Shown: piece by piece, positions 41,665-52,364 of the stretch | How the letters are laid out: each line of letters opens with the position of its first letter | How positions within the stretch are numbered: position 1 is the first letter of the stretch | Assembly (NCBI GenBank): GCA_023053575.1 | Contig: JAKZAP010000011.1 | Span: 1,240,001 to 1,304,000, forward strand | Origin: Branchinecta lynchi | Lineage: Eukaryota > Arthropoda > Branchiopoda > Anostraca > Branchinectidae | DNA length: 64,000 nt | Reading direction: 5' to 3' | The notes under the pieces: generated by a model | What the model was told of the DNA's origin: nothing | Database searches by the model: none | What the model saw: only the letters and a program-made list of their open reading frames with translations | Made by a program: the position numbers and the translations under genes

Positions 41665-43030
41665 CACAAATTTCCGTCTGTCTGTGAGCACGATAACTCT
41701 CCAAGGAAATGAAATATTTTGATGAAACTTTGTGTGGGAATTCATTGGGTCAAGGGTAAGGTCAAGTTCGTAGATGGGCTCTGTAGCCCTACATTTTGGG
41801 GTGAGGGAGGGGGTTTAAATTAAGGGGCAAATAAAATATTTTTAAACAGATAATGTGATAGTTGATTATGGGGTAAAAAGACATTCTGTATTTTTTCGTC
41901 GGACAAGTAGTTCGCCCGGAATCCGGCCAAAACCGCAAAGCTGTTAAAAGTAAAAGTTTGATTTGAAGTTGATTAGATGTTTGATTTAGGGGTAAGAAGG
42001 CATTCTTAATACGATGGTCAAAACCGTTTTTTCGCCGGACAAGTAGTTAGCCCGAAACCCGGCTAAAACCGGAAAGTTTGCTAAAAGTAAAAGTTTTATT
42101 TTAAGTTGATTAATGTTCGACTTAGGGGATAGGTAGACATGCTGAATAAGATGGATACAATTATTTTCTCGTCGGACAAGGAGTTCGCCCGGAATCCGGC
42201 CAAAACCGGAAAGCTTGTTCAAAGTAAATGTTTTATTTTGAGTTGATTAGATGTTTGATTTAGGGGATAAGAGGACACGCTGAACACTTATGTGACAATT
42301 TTCTACCCGGACAATTAGTTCGCTCGGAATCCGGCCAAAACTGGAAAATTGTTAAAAGTTAAAGTTTTATTTGTAGTTGACTAGATATCCGCTTTAGGGG
42401 TAAGAAGAGATGCTGAACATTTATGTGAAAACAATTTTCTACCCGGACAAGTAGTTCGACCGGAATCCGGCTAGAGCCGAAAATTTTTTTATAAGTTAAA
42501 TTGTTATTTGAAGTTGATAATGGGGAAAGCATATACGCTGAATTCGTTTTTTAGCTTTCTTTTTTCGCCGAACAAGTAGTTCCGGAATTCGGCCGAAACC
42601 GGGAAATTGGTAGAAGTGGCAGGAAGTTTTCGTCAAAATAGATATGACTTACAGGGGTAAACACACATACTGAATCAATATCTGAACCTGGTTTTCTCAG
42701 ATGATAAGATAAGATAAGATAAGATTTGTTCCACTAAAAGCACAGAGGCCATGGAAAATTTGAAGTTGATAATGGGGAAGCATATACGCTGACTTCGTTT
42801 TTTAGCTTTCTTTTTTCGCCGAACAAGTAGTTCCGGAATTCGGCCGAAACCGGGAAATTGGCAGAAGTGGCAGGAAGTGATTAGCTATTTGTCCTTATTC
42901 TGTTTCTGAATTTTAATAGTTAAAATTTTCATGGAGTGTGCTGAAGACTGGCTCTGTCGAAGACAAGACCCAATTGTCTGGATCAGATATTTGAATTTTT
43001 GGGATCCCATCGAAACCTTTGGTCTTGTTA
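41665..43030 (-). mobile_element. RF-A element, 3' end eroded
   Basis: On the minus strand it starts TAACAAGACCAAAGGTTTCG at 43030. It runs through five or six core units (CCGGATTCCGGGCGAACTAC-like, about 41890-42620) and reaches GAGAGTTATCGTGCTCACAG at 41685. The GGGATCCC end has decayed. A (AAGAT)n tail-like insert at 42705-42730 sits between duplicated copies of a ~115-bp core segment (42505-42625 and 42762-42880). Confidence 0.85.
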
Positions 43031-43249
43031 CAATTGTTCCGTGTTTTGTGTGTATGTAAAATTTAGCGATTTTTTGTTTTATAATTGTTCTCCCTAAAAA
43101 GCGCAGAAGCTTTCACCCGGAATTCAGCCAGTCCTTACAATCCATCACATCTGGGAAAACACTTCCAGTAGACTCTGTCACAGAACTGGGAACTTCTTAC
43201 TCAATAAGAACTGCAGTTGCAAAAATAAGTTTACAGCTAGTTGCCACTG

Positions 43250-43608
43250 GCTAATGATAGAGTACCGCCACACCGCTCCTGACAGCAATTAACGGCCTAG
43301 GGGCCACTCTCGGAAGCTGTTCCAAAGATCCTCCTCCTCTCGTGTTCGCCAGCACTTCTTCAGCAATCGTGCTGCTCCTCTGTGGAATTCAGCGGCGACT
43401 GTCTGATTCAGCGACGACTAGCGAAACACGTGAGGGGTTCAAAAAGCGACTCGACGAAGACTGGTGTGCGCAACCGTGGAAATTGCACTGGAATGCCCCA
43501 GAAATAGTTTCTCGGAAATAAATGAACACCATCATCAACTGCAAGCTATACTCATCGGGATTCAACAGCCTTATTGCTTGCAAGTGTAATTTAAGGTAAT
43601 TAACGGTA
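43250..43608 (+). pseudogene. CR1-like LINE 3' end, severely 5'-truncated
   Basis: The frame near 43420-43500 reads REGFKKRLDEDW and WKLHWN, matching the last residues (FKKGVDEDW, RLHWD) of the minus-strand LINE at 9646-11567. The terminus GTAATTTAAGGTAATTAA at 43588-43607 matches that LINE's ATTTAAGGTA repeats. Only the last ~360 bp were inserted. Confidence 0.75.
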
Positions 43609-43742
43609 ATAACGAGGGGAATGGATTAAGCTCCGTGGTCCCGCAAATTTACTTGTTCCTTTATTAGCTTCTCTTCCAGTGCAATGAAAACAAGTTTTCC
43701 GATCCTAGAAGGACTAGTCTAACTTACCATTCTTTTTTTTAG

Positions 43743-43827
43743 CCTGGAAATGGTGGCATTGTGATGATCAGTTTCTACAGCTCTTTCCTCACTTGCAATA
43801 AAACTTCAAGTCTTTCAGACGTTATAG
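43743..43827 (+). CDS. DPEP: membrane dipeptidase, internal exon
   Basis: An 85-nt exon entered in phase 0 after CTTTTTTTTAG and left after one base of a codon at GTAATT. It encodes PGNGGIVMISFYSSFLTC, then NKTSSLSDVI. The block corresponds to the family's GG(I/L)VMVNFY segment after the Arg230 helix. The cysteine of FLTC matches Cys258, partner of the cysteine in the previous exon. The split G joins CG of the next exon to give Ala, restoring DVIAHINYI. This exon was missed by simple frame listing because it is only 28 codons long. Confidence 0.92.
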
Positions 43828-44339
43828 GTAATTCATCTTCTTTATTCCCCCCCCCCCCCCCCAACTACGTCGAAAACCTAGCCCAGTTTTATAGCACTCG
43901 AAAGAAAGGAGAGTAAAAGGCAACAAAATAGGGATCTTAAGAGTGTTTAAGGAAACAAGGGATGGAGGTCTCAGTTGAGGACTTCTAGGAAAAAGGATGT
44001 TATAAAAAAGAAAAGTACAGGAGACATAGGTTTTATTTCTATTTGTTTTCTGCAAACATCACGACCTGAAGGAGGAGGGGAACCACTTGCAATCACTAAG
44101 CTGGTAGTAAGAAAGATGGAGACGACGCTACGCGGAATTAAAACAAAAGGATTTCGGAAAGTAAATACTCGACTATAACGAAGATGCCAGAGTCTTCCAT
44201 TTTCAAAATGAAATACTGTCAGATACTTCAAGGACACCTAGTTTACCCTCCATCAGTCCCCCAACCCGAATATTGCCTTACAACCCTTCAGCCTAACCTG
44301 CCGGCGAATCTTTGTATGACGCTTAAACGAAGAAGTCGG

Positions 44340-44405
44340 CTGAGATTCTTTCCACCAATATATCGGCCCTTCTTTGCAAGGGCCCTCTTCAGCCTGTAGA
44401 TAGAA
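44340..44405 (+). repeat. RF-C arm fragment
   Basis: ATATATCGGCCCTTCTTTGC, then AAGGGCCCTCTTCAGCCTGT, is the central part of an RF-C arm. Confidence 0.6.
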
Positions 44406-44524
44406 GAACAACCCTGTAGTCGGGAAAATTGAAACTCGAAAAAAATCCAAACAGCCTGCCCTTTCCAGGAAGGAACGAAATATGGCTGAAATAAACTAAA
44501 ATGAAGCTTTGTTGGCAAAAGTTG

Positions 44525-44862
44525 TGATAAAGTACTTTTTACGTACAGATGGAATTTATACAAGGGAATTGAAAGGAGTAACTTGAAATGGCTTAAAGTA
44601 TGCATTTTAAAAGGAATTGTTATTGTAAACACTACTGTAACTTCTCTTTCTGAATTGCTAGCACTGGCCAAGAGTGTTCGCGACCACCGGAATCATGAAT
44701 TTTTACTTAAAGATAGAATTTATACTAGGGAATTTAAAGGAGTGAATTGAAACGGCTTAAAGTGTGCACTTCACTAGGAATTGTTATTGTAAACACTACT
44801 GTAACTTCTTCTTCCGAAAAATATTACCACTCGCCAAGATTATTCATGATCACCAGAAACAA
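44525..44862 (+). repeat. ~175-bp direct duplication
   Basis: GAATTTATACAAGGGAATTG...GGAATTGTTATTGTAAACAC, then TACTGTAACTTCT, at 44550-44645 recurs at 44717-44812 with about 85% visual similarity. No coding function. Confidence 0.75.
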
Positions 44863-44989
44863 TGAATGATGAATCGGCCATTTTTTTACAATCTTTCCGT
44901 CAATTTTATTCAGTGGGTCAAAGAGCATACTATATCGGATCCATCATTCCTTTTTCAAATTTGGCTGATTCTTGCATAAATGACATAGC

Positions 44990-45065
44990 CTATAGATACC
45001 TGAAAACAAATGACTTTTGATACTTTGATACTTACTTATTTATTAATAAACACAATTTAACTCTT
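44990..45065 (-). repeat. retroposon 3' end, TACTTTGA tail
   Basis: TTGATACTTTGATACTTACT, then TATTTATTAATAAACACAAT and the CTACTGCACTAATA block, recurs at 63635-63707. Read on the minus strand it has a short repeated tail. Confidence 0.5.
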
Positions 45066-45659
45066 TCTGTTTACATCTACTGCACTAATAGAAAAACCTA
45101 CGTTTTTGCTAATAAACGTTAACCATTTTCTAAACACACCAACAAACAACATAATAAATAACTAATAAAAAAGAAGAAGAAAAGAACAGACAAAAAAAAA
45201 AAAAAAAACAGACCAAACTCCTTCACATCATCACCTCCAAAATAAACATATACCTCTCAAACAACCCTACTCCCTTCCTACCGCCCATCCGCCGATTCCT
45301 CCCTACCACCCCCAACCAACCGTTCCTCCCTACCAAGCAGACCTCCCTACCACCCCTACCCCCTAAAGAATAAATACATTAAGGTTCTCGCTCCTTTTTA
45401 ATCACTCGTGGGATTCTTATTATTTCACCTTTTATAACTTTATGATGATTTTTATTAATCGTTTTTAATATAGGAGTATTTCTCGTCTTACTGAAGCAAA
45501 CAATTATTTAAAGGAATTGTAAATGTTAGTCTGTTTTGCCTTTCCATACACCATCTAAAAGCTTTTTTATCTGCTGACATTCTTATTAACGTTTATTTTG
45601 AGCTTGCCCAAGCAAGAACGACTCGAAACCCAAGCTTGTTCCCCCCGCCTACGAAATCT

Positions 45660-46040
45660 TCAGAAAGATACCTAAACTCGTTCGTTCCGTATTTCACTAA
45701 ACATTTTAACTTCACTTGATTTATTTTCGTTTCCTATTTATTGTGTATTAGTTTCTGTTTTATTTGTATTGATAGTGAGTGTTTGTTTTTCGAATTCCTG
45801 CCCGTGTTAGCCTAGTGCTATTAGGGTTGAAATAAAATTGATTGATTGATTGCCCGGGTGGTTGCTTTCAGGTTGCGCCCGTACGCAATCTAAATGCCGT
45901 ACCGTGGGGTTATTGACTCCCCAACACCTGCTGTACACCCTCACCCGGCACCGTTGCCGAACATAAGTAGGCGATTTATCTTTAAAACGCTTCTAAACAT
46001 GCTTATTTTACTGTTAAACATGTAAGAAAGAAAAAGAAGA
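45660..46040 (+). mobile_element. LINE 3' end (TTGA)n and adjoining shared repeat
   Basis: GTTGAAATAAAATTGATTGA, then TTGATTG at about 45827-45853, is a LINE-type terminus. Directly after it, a C/G-rich stretch with CCCGGCACCGTTGCCGAACA and AAACATGCTTATTTT resembles 57780-57870 (CCGGCC..GTTGCCAGCCA, AAACATGCTAATTTCTAA). Confidence 0.45.
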
Positions 46041-46512
46041 AGAGAAGAAGAAAAGAGAAGGTTAAGACGAAAAATGTGATATTCTTTGACATGAGTAACT
46101 GAAAGTTGTAAAATCACGCACAGGACGACCATCTTGGGAGCCTTATGTATCTTGTTTTGTTTTACGGATGTTAAATTGATATGAAATGAATTGAAAACTG
46201 AATTGAACTGTGTAAGGATACTTATAACAACCATGCATTATGACTTGAGAGTTTACGATTTAAGACTTCGAAAGCGGGTAGATCGTTCAACACAGCAGAT
46301 AGGAAAGCAAGAATCAAATATACGCCTTGCCGAACGCTATCGTCTACGCTACCTAAACATCCCCTCGATCCGGCGGCTTCTCGCTAAGCCGCCAAGTAAG
46401 ATCGCCTTCGCGTCTACCATCTGCGATACAGTCGATTGTAACCCGTACACGCGTACCTAGCTCAAAAAGGGTTACAAAAGTAAAACACCGAAGGGGGCCT
46501 TACAACCAGGGG

Positions 46513-47970
46513 CGTCGCAAGACTCGCAAGTGCATTTTCGGTGGGGGTGGGGGGGGGGGGGGGGGTGTAGAGCCAAAATTTTATCGAATCTTTCAAAAAT
46601 CTTACCGAATCCTAGAACTAAGGATTCGAGCTTTAAATTATGGAACAGAAACGATTACATAGGAAGAGTAACAATAAAAGGCAGTAAATAAAAGGCACGA
46701 CGATAAGCCAACTATTAGGCGGCGTTTTGGCGAAGCCCACATGGAGAATATATTGCCGGGCATGATTGCAGTAACAGCTACTATCTATTATAGCCAATAT
46801 AAAATTAATCGAGCGCCGCAGGCGAAAATTTTCAAAATCCATTTTTTTTTTGTAGGCTAAAATTTAACTGCTTCTCTTACAAATTCAATCATTTACCGTT
46901 AATTAAATACCGAGACTTTAAGAAGTTCCAGAAACCGGATGGATCGACGTTCCGGCAGCAGCAGCAACTGTAGTCTAGTCAAAATACTACCTATGATCAC
47001 ATAAAGTGAGCACCGCAGGCGAATTTTTTTTTTGATTTTCCTTCCGAATGTAAGTTCCATCCAAATTCTAGCTTTTAATGTTTCGAAATCTCATTCCCAA
47101 AACTGTGTTAAGACCCCCCTTCCACAAAATAGAGAATATTACGAAAAGTGCTGCAGGCGGAATTTTCGAAATATTTATGATTAGATAGTCTTTTTAGGAT
47201 CCAAAATAAATGTAAGGAATATCGATGATATCATAGATCATCCCTTTTGTCTGCGACCAGTGCTTCACTCGGCCTCTTTTGAGTTTCGAGGTTCGTGGTA
47301 ACTTCCGAATCCTGGCAATTACAACGAATAAGTTACCAAATCCCAGCTATTATACCGAATAAGTTTAGACCGATAGCGTGTTCGGGATTATGTATAACTA
47401 CCGTATCCCGGTTATTATACCGAATTGTTTTGGTATCGAAAGACTACCGAACAATATTCATATTCGGTAAACTTTCGTCGAAACTGGAACAAATTCAGGA
47501 TTCGTGGTTAACTTCCTAATCCTGGAAATTATACTGAATAAATTACCGAATCCCAATCATGATACCGGATAATTTCGAACCAACAGCTGATTGGGGAGTC
47601 TGTGTAACTACGGAATCTCCGTAAATATACCGAATAGTTCAGGCATCGAAAAATTACCAACTGATTTCAGTAAATTCTCTCACCAAGTTCGTGATAACTA
47701 CCGAATACTGGCAATTATACCGAAATTATAATATACAAATAAATTATAAGCCCTGAAATTATATTTTAATGAAATTCAAGGTCTATACAAATAGAATTTC
47801 GGAGCCTTGTGGACAGTCCAGGGCGCTAATGACGATGCGTCATGGAGAAAACCATACAAGCCTAAGATTTACTTTGAAAACAAGAATTGTAAAACGAGAT
47901 GTTTTTTCTTTGCAACGAATGGTCAGCTTGGCTTCAAACCTTATATTAACTTTGAAGGAGAAGGACGCCC
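46513..47970. mobile_element. possible hAT element with TACCGAAT word array
   Basis: CAGGGGCGTCGCAAG at 46511-46525 and GGACGCCCCTG ending at 47971 are inverted hAT-like ends. The flanking octamers (CTTACAAC and AGATAGAA) do not match, so these may be ends of different copies. The interior has a G17-type run at about 46545-46565 and, at 47290-47730, about ten repeats of ACCGAATCCCGGCAATTATA-type words. Confidence 0.45.
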
Positions 47971-48384
47971 CTGAGATAGAAATATTTGGTTAACAGAAAG
48001 ACAGTTTTGGACTTTGATTTTTTTTTTCCGGATTTAGCTGCTCTTAAAATAAATATTCCGTTTTTGTTTTTTCTTAAGATTTGTTCTAAAGAAATAGGAT
48101 TTCAGAAATTTTGTTGATTTAATAAGGATAATAAGTTGTTGTTTTTTTTTTAATTAGGGTAAAATAGGGTTAAGGGAAAAAAAGAAGAAATTATTAAAAG
48201 CGAGAAGCGGCGAGAAGTAGAGATAGAGGATAGTGTAGGTGACGCTAATTAGTTAGGTCGGTCAAAGTAATTAAAGGAAAGCTTGGGCGTAAGACGGGTG
48301 AGTGGAAGCGTAGTCACCGGGTCAATTCAAATTGGACGGGAATGAGGTAAAAGATACTACGTGGCAAACAAAAAAAACAGAAAG

Positions 48385-48450
48385 ACAAAAAATGCTCCTT
48401 ATGGTATTTGAACTCGCGACCTTCAAATTTGATTAAATCAATCCTGACCA
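48385..48450 (-). repeat. tRNA-derived SINE head (minus)
   Basis: On the minus strand AAGGTCGCGAGTTCAAATAC contains a B-box GTTCAAATACC, preceded by TTGATTTAATCAAATTTG. No convincing A box is seen. Confidence 0.35.
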
Positions 48451-48724
48451 AAGATCTGAAGATCCGTCCCCCAAAATAACTGCACGGCGAATACTGTTTT
48501 GGCAATCCTACCACGCTCGTCTGCTTTATTCGAATTCGCGTAGGTAAACTACACCATTTCCCTTTCCGTCCGCTCGTCATTTTCGTACGATGAACTGCGA
48601 AAAACCGGATATATATAACAAAATAAGAATAATCGAATTAAACTAACAATAGGCTAAACTTTTTCTCCGTTTTAACATTCTTTTTTTGTTCGGTACAATT
48701 AACAGTCCTATGTTTATTTTTTAG

Positions 48725-48800
48725 CGCACATAAACTACATTCGACACCTTATTGGCGTCGATCATGTCGGAATCGGAGCTGGATTCGATGGCATTAACTT
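48725..48800 (+). CDS. DPEP: membrane dipeptidase, internal exon (catalytic Asp replaced)
   Basis: A 76-nt exon after TTTATTTTTTAG. Its first two bases complete an Ala codon; it then reads HINYIRHLIGVDHVGIGAGF, DGIN and leaves in phase 2 at GTAAGT. In the family this is the last catalytic barrel strand, with consensus HVGIG(S/A)DFDG. The first Asp of DFDG, human mature Asp288, contributes to catalysis. Here the codon is GGA (Gly), two base changes from any Asp codon, while the second Asp is kept. Following exons (GLEDVSKYP region) were not found in the remaining 15 kb. Confidence 0.92.
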
Positions 48801-48924
48801 GTAAGTACTCTTTATCTCTACTACAATCTTCTCCCTCCGTCACCTTACTAAAGCCCGAATTTCCCTCCCCTTCATTTCTTCAAATGGCGGGAAAAAGCTT
48901 TAAAGAAAACAATAAAGTAAGTAC

Positions 48925-49000
48925 ACTGTGAGAAGTTTCATCACATTTACGGAAGGGTGCGCATTTTGACAGATATGACATAACGCACTATCTCAGTTCA
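48925..49000 (+). repeat. RF-F terminus (diverged)
   Basis: ACACTGTGAGAAGTTTCATC, then ACGGAAGGGTGCGCATTTTG and ACAGATATGACATAAC, follow the RF-F left-end order with substitutions. Confidence 0.5.
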
Positions 49001-49069
49001 GTTGAGTTTATTCATAAAAACAAAAAAAAAATAGTGAACTGTTGATGAAACAGAAAATTTTTAAATAGT

Positions 49070-49268
49070 CGTTGAGCCCAAGCTGACTAGGAAACATATA
49101 CCAGCGGTATTTCGGCCATTCTTGGCAAGAGTCCTCGTCAGGCTGTCGGGGAATGGAGGAAGAAACGAAGATTCTCCAACGTTACCCCTGACATTCGACA
49201 GCTTGAATAGGACCCTTGCTAAGAATGGCCGAAATATTGCTGCCAAAGCATCGTAACTGACGTATCCC
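49070..49268. repeat. RF-C foldback
   Basis: Arm 1: GTATTTCGGCCATTCTTGGC, then AAGAGTCCTCGTCAGGCTGTC. Arm 2: TAGGACCCTTGCTAAGAATG, then GCCGAAATATTGC. The outer GAGCCCAAGCTGACTAGGAAA belongs to the same family. The frame 49061-49246 reads through it. Confidence 0.8.
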
Positions 49269-49294
49269 GTTTAGATGTACAGATAGTAGGCTAC

Positions 49295-49590
49295 AGTAGT
49301 GCTACAAAGAGCCTGTTTCCCCTTTCTACGAATAGTAACTATTAGTTACTATTTTCGTTCCAACATCGTAAAAAGTTACCGTTCCAACCTTCTCGAAATA
49401 GTAACTAGTAGTAATTATTTGCTTACCATACTCGGGAGAGTAGTGGTAACTATATGCATCTCTGTAAGGTGATTGGTCGGAATCGCCCGTGGCATGATAT
49501 TCTGCTGGAAAATAGAAAAATCATTCCAGCCTCGAAGCAGAACTCGTGACGTCGTGCGTAGTAACTACGGTAAGTAGGATGGAACACGCT
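49295..49590. repeat. shared repeat with GAGCGTGTTCCA end
   Basis: AGTAACTACGGTAAGTAGGA, then TGGAACACGCTC at 49560-49590, is the reverse of 63447-63480. Upstream GTAATTATTTGCTTACCAT is the reverse of the GGTAAGCAAATA at 63620. The pair defines a common ~200-300 bp element, possibly a hAT MITE, though no target duplication was found. Confidence 0.55.
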
Positions 49591-49599
49591 CAAAGAATT

Positions 49600-49672
49600 T
49601 TTCGATTAATAGCTCAATTGGTCGAGTACGTGGAGGTGAAGGTTATGGGTTCAAACCCGCTTTAGGACCATT
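49600..49672 (+). repeat. tRNA-derived SINE head
   Basis: The A box TAGCTCAATTGG and B box GGGTTCAAACCC fit the tRNA consensus and are correctly spaced. The acceptor arms do not pair and the anticodon arm is poor, so it is a tRNA-derived promoter region. Confidence 0.55.
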
Positions 49673-50004
49673 TCTGTTTACAACATTAAGACCCAGACTA
49701 AAATAACCAAAAGAGCGAACAAGGCAAAAGCTTTACCACGATCCTAACAGTGATAACTTAAACCTTCTGTGCACTATAATAATAATAATAATAACTTTTA
49801 TTTCAGCCAAAGGCCATACACACACACAAACAAAAACACAACAAAATTAACAAGGACTATAACATGCCTTCTTGAAACACACCATCTATCCGACTACTCA
49901 ACTCCAGAACCGAACGAGCGGGCTACTGCTTACTACTTAAACACACGTAAAGAATTCGAATTGAATATACTACTACTATAATTACTTCTAGACGTATAAA
50001 TGAT

Positions 50005-50290
50005 GATGGGTGGGTCAGTTTTGGACTTGGGTCTCAAATGAAGCGTGGGATGAAGTTTATGGAGCGAAAGAAAGCGAGAAGAAGGTTTCGGAGCTACAGA
50101 AAAGGCTTCTTACTGAATATTGCGATTTTTTCCGGAAAATGGAAAAAAAGGCTCCTTGGAGAGCCCATTTGTTACGAAAGAAGTTAAAGACGTAGTTGGC
50201 GAAAAGCGTCGGTTATTCCGAAATGGAAAGGATGAAACAGACATAGACATTTTTTTAATTTCATCAAAAAACTGTCGAACAGGATCCTTT
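50005..50290 (+). pseudogene. LINE endonuclease-RT linker fragment (frameshifted)
   Basis: One frame gives VSNEAWDEVYGAKESEKKVS, then ELQKRLLTEYCDFFRKMEKK with APW. The neighbouring frame continues FVTKEVKDVVGEKRRLFRNG, then KDE. The order W-D-x-V, amphipathic helix, K-x-PW and x-T-x-E-x-K-x-x-x-x-x-K-R matches the linker between endonuclease and reverse transcriptase in CR1/Jockey-type LINEs. At least one frameshift near 50155 disables it. Sequence after 50300 is not recognised. Confidence 0.5.
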
Positions 50291-50299
50291 GGGACTTGG

Positions 50300-51595
50300 A
50301 TGTGGCGTTATCATGAAGCTTATGAGATAGGAATATCCCAAAGGAGGGGGATTACTTTAACCCTGAAACAGAAGGCGTGGAATGGATCTTGCACCGTCCG
50401 TGCCAAGCGCATACCTTGGTCGCCCGTCAAGTCGGAAAAAAGAGATGAGAAATACGGAGGAGGAGCATTGGAAAGGCTTCTGTTATGTGTAGCGAAGCTG
50501 GTTGTACCTGGGGTAGCTTGACAAAAACACAGTTTCTGTGGCATCCGATTTGGTTGGCAATCAGGGGAACTGTAAACGCTCGAAGGTGGTCTACAGCTAC
50601 ATTCAAATTTGACAACCTGAGGTTATCAAACGAACAACCAGCATACGTGGAGTTGATACAATCTCACAGCTTATGAGATTGTGCAGTATATCGATCTGGT
50701 CTCGCAAGTGGCAACTCTGATTCATTTTTTTGCACGGTTGATCTTGCTGAATCACACACTGCAGCTTCTATAAGCTGGCCAGGAAAGAGAAACTGGATCT
50801 CGTTACATAAGGAGGTTGTCACTGCCCTTTACCAAGCTAACCCGTCTACCCCATGATTAGCAGGTCAACCTAGGGAGTCGACCATATGGAGGCACGGAGG
50901 ATCAATTGACGCCAGGAAGAAAAAATATCCCCAAACAGGTAGTGACGTACGATGTGATGGCTATCCCCACTGGCCATTGAAAACGGGCGAAAAGCTTTGA
51001 GTGAGGTGCAAGATGAGGGTCTGCAAGCTCAAAGGCACAACAATTTGAAAATAATACGAAGTTGAGATGGTTTTCAGGGGTCAACGGACTTGTGTCAGTT
51101 TAAGTATGTTATGTCAGTTTAAGTGACTGAAATGCTATTTTAGTATGTTAAGCTGGTCACGTTATCCAGTTGGACATCCGTTTTCTTCACTTAATAAACG
51201 ATTCCAAGCAAATCACGTCAACACTAGCTTACTTATGCCCTGACTAGTAGGTTTCATCGAAAAATTATTTTTTTTTCTCGGTTAAAAATAATTGGTGACG
51301 GAAGGGGTTAAGCACATATGTTTGACCAATAGTATAATTATTTTTGTTGTTTTTTTCTGTTGTTTCGATGCAAACCGAAATAGCAGTTGACTCGGCAGTA
51401 ACACTTGCTTGACGATGGAATCAGTTAGTCGGCACGCGTCGTGAATAATATTCTTAATGAATAAACGATTTGATTTTAATACAGTAGGCCTTCCCGAGTC
51501 TTCTAATCTTCTATACGACTCGATAACGTTCAACACATTATCTATTTGGTTTCATGAAAAAAGGTGGTAGGCCTATACCAGGCTTAAGCAGAAGG
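50300..51595. other. no gene recognised
   Basis: The overlapping frames at 50320-50676 lack any recognisable domain; they may be further LINE debris. GAATAAACGATTTGATTT at about 51462 recalls the tail at 4505. Confidence 0.4.
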
Positions 51596-51597
51596 TC

Positions 51598-51695
51598 AAT
51601 ACACTGTAAAAAAAAAAAATCTTCAGTATAAAGATTATAGTCAACTACAGTATTTACTACTCAGATTACTCTTATCCTTATTAGGATAACATCGT
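51598..51695 (+). repeat. CACTG-ended repeat, left half
   Basis: ACACTGTAAAAAAAAAAAAT, then TAAAGATTATAGTCAACTAC and AGTATTTACTACTCAGATTA, matches the arm of the palindrome at 51953-52122. Confidence 0.6.
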
Positions 51696-51952
51696 TTTGT
51701 CGTGATGAAGTTCAGATAAAGATGAAAACCGTCCGTAGTCGGTATCATTTCCTCTTGGATGAAAGTAATCCTTATTTGGAGATAACCAAATATCCAGATC
51801 CAGATACGAATAAGCTGCGTCCACATGTGGTTTATTGACATTTTTGGAAAGACGACGATTAGACCGAACTAGGATTGAAGTCATCTCTTCAAGTAGGAAA
51901 TACTACCGCTGGGTTCCACTGACCGGTCTGGTTTTGTCCGAAACCAGATAAA

Positions 51953-52122
51953 CACTGGAAAAAGTTTATCCGTATAAATTAAAGTTAACTGCAGTATTTG
52001 CTACTCGGATTATCCTTATCTCTACGCAGATAAGATTAATACCAAATCGAGATAAGATGAATCCGAGTAGCAAATACTGCAGTTAACTTTAATCTTTATA
52101 CGGAGAAACTTTTTACACAGTG
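51953..52122. mobile_element. 170-bp near-perfect foldback, CACTG ends
   Basis: CACTGGAAAAAGTTTATCCG, then TATAAATTAAAGTTAACTGC and AGTATTTGCTACTCGGATTA, pairs over ~75 bp with the reverse-complementary arm ending TACGGAGAAACTTTTTACAC and AGTG. The short centre holds CTACGCAGATAAG. It is a small inverted-repeat transposon by structure. Confidence 0.75.
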
Positions 52123-52364
52123 GAAGCTCCTGAAAAAATATTCTACAAGGTTGCCGGATCGTCTCTCTGAATTTCAGCCAGCCGCTGAGTAAACTTGTAA
52201 CTAGTAAATGTATCACATTTATTAGAAAAATTGAAAAATCACATTTGAGAAAGCCTTAGAGATGTCATTCTTAGTCATCTTCAAAACAAAAATAAAAGAT
52301 TAACTTTAACTTAATCACAATAACTTCTGAATTAATCATACCAATACTTCATTCACGTTTCACT

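Larger units (their letters stand above)
31295..43742 (+). other. DPEP intron, 12.4 kb, repeat-filled
   Basis: It begins GTAAGT and ends CTTTTTTTTAG. Contents are listed separately: RF-F ends, a hAT MITE, RF-C, tRNA-like heads, LINE ends, a foldback, PB elements, RF-A and a CR1-like LINE tail. Stretches 31345-32360, 32465-33660, 37205-39150 and 40170-41660 contain no gene or repeat family I recognise, apart from features named below. Confidence 0.85.
43828..48724 (+). other. DPEP intron, 4.9 kb
   Basis: It starts GTAATT and ends TATTTTTTAG. It holds a C15 run at 43848, an RF-C arm, a ~175-bp duplication, LINE ends, hAT-like G-rich sequence and a TACCGAAT word array, listed separately. Stretches 43870-44330 and 44890-45660 show no gene. 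Confidence 0.85.

Noticed and set aside
46511..47971. Confident hAT element
   Set aside because: Inverted ends are present but flanking octamers differ, so the two ends may belong to different insertions; kept only at low confidence.
49600..49672. Functional tRNA gene
   Set aside because: A and B boxes are good but acceptor and anticodon arms do not pair; called a SINE head.
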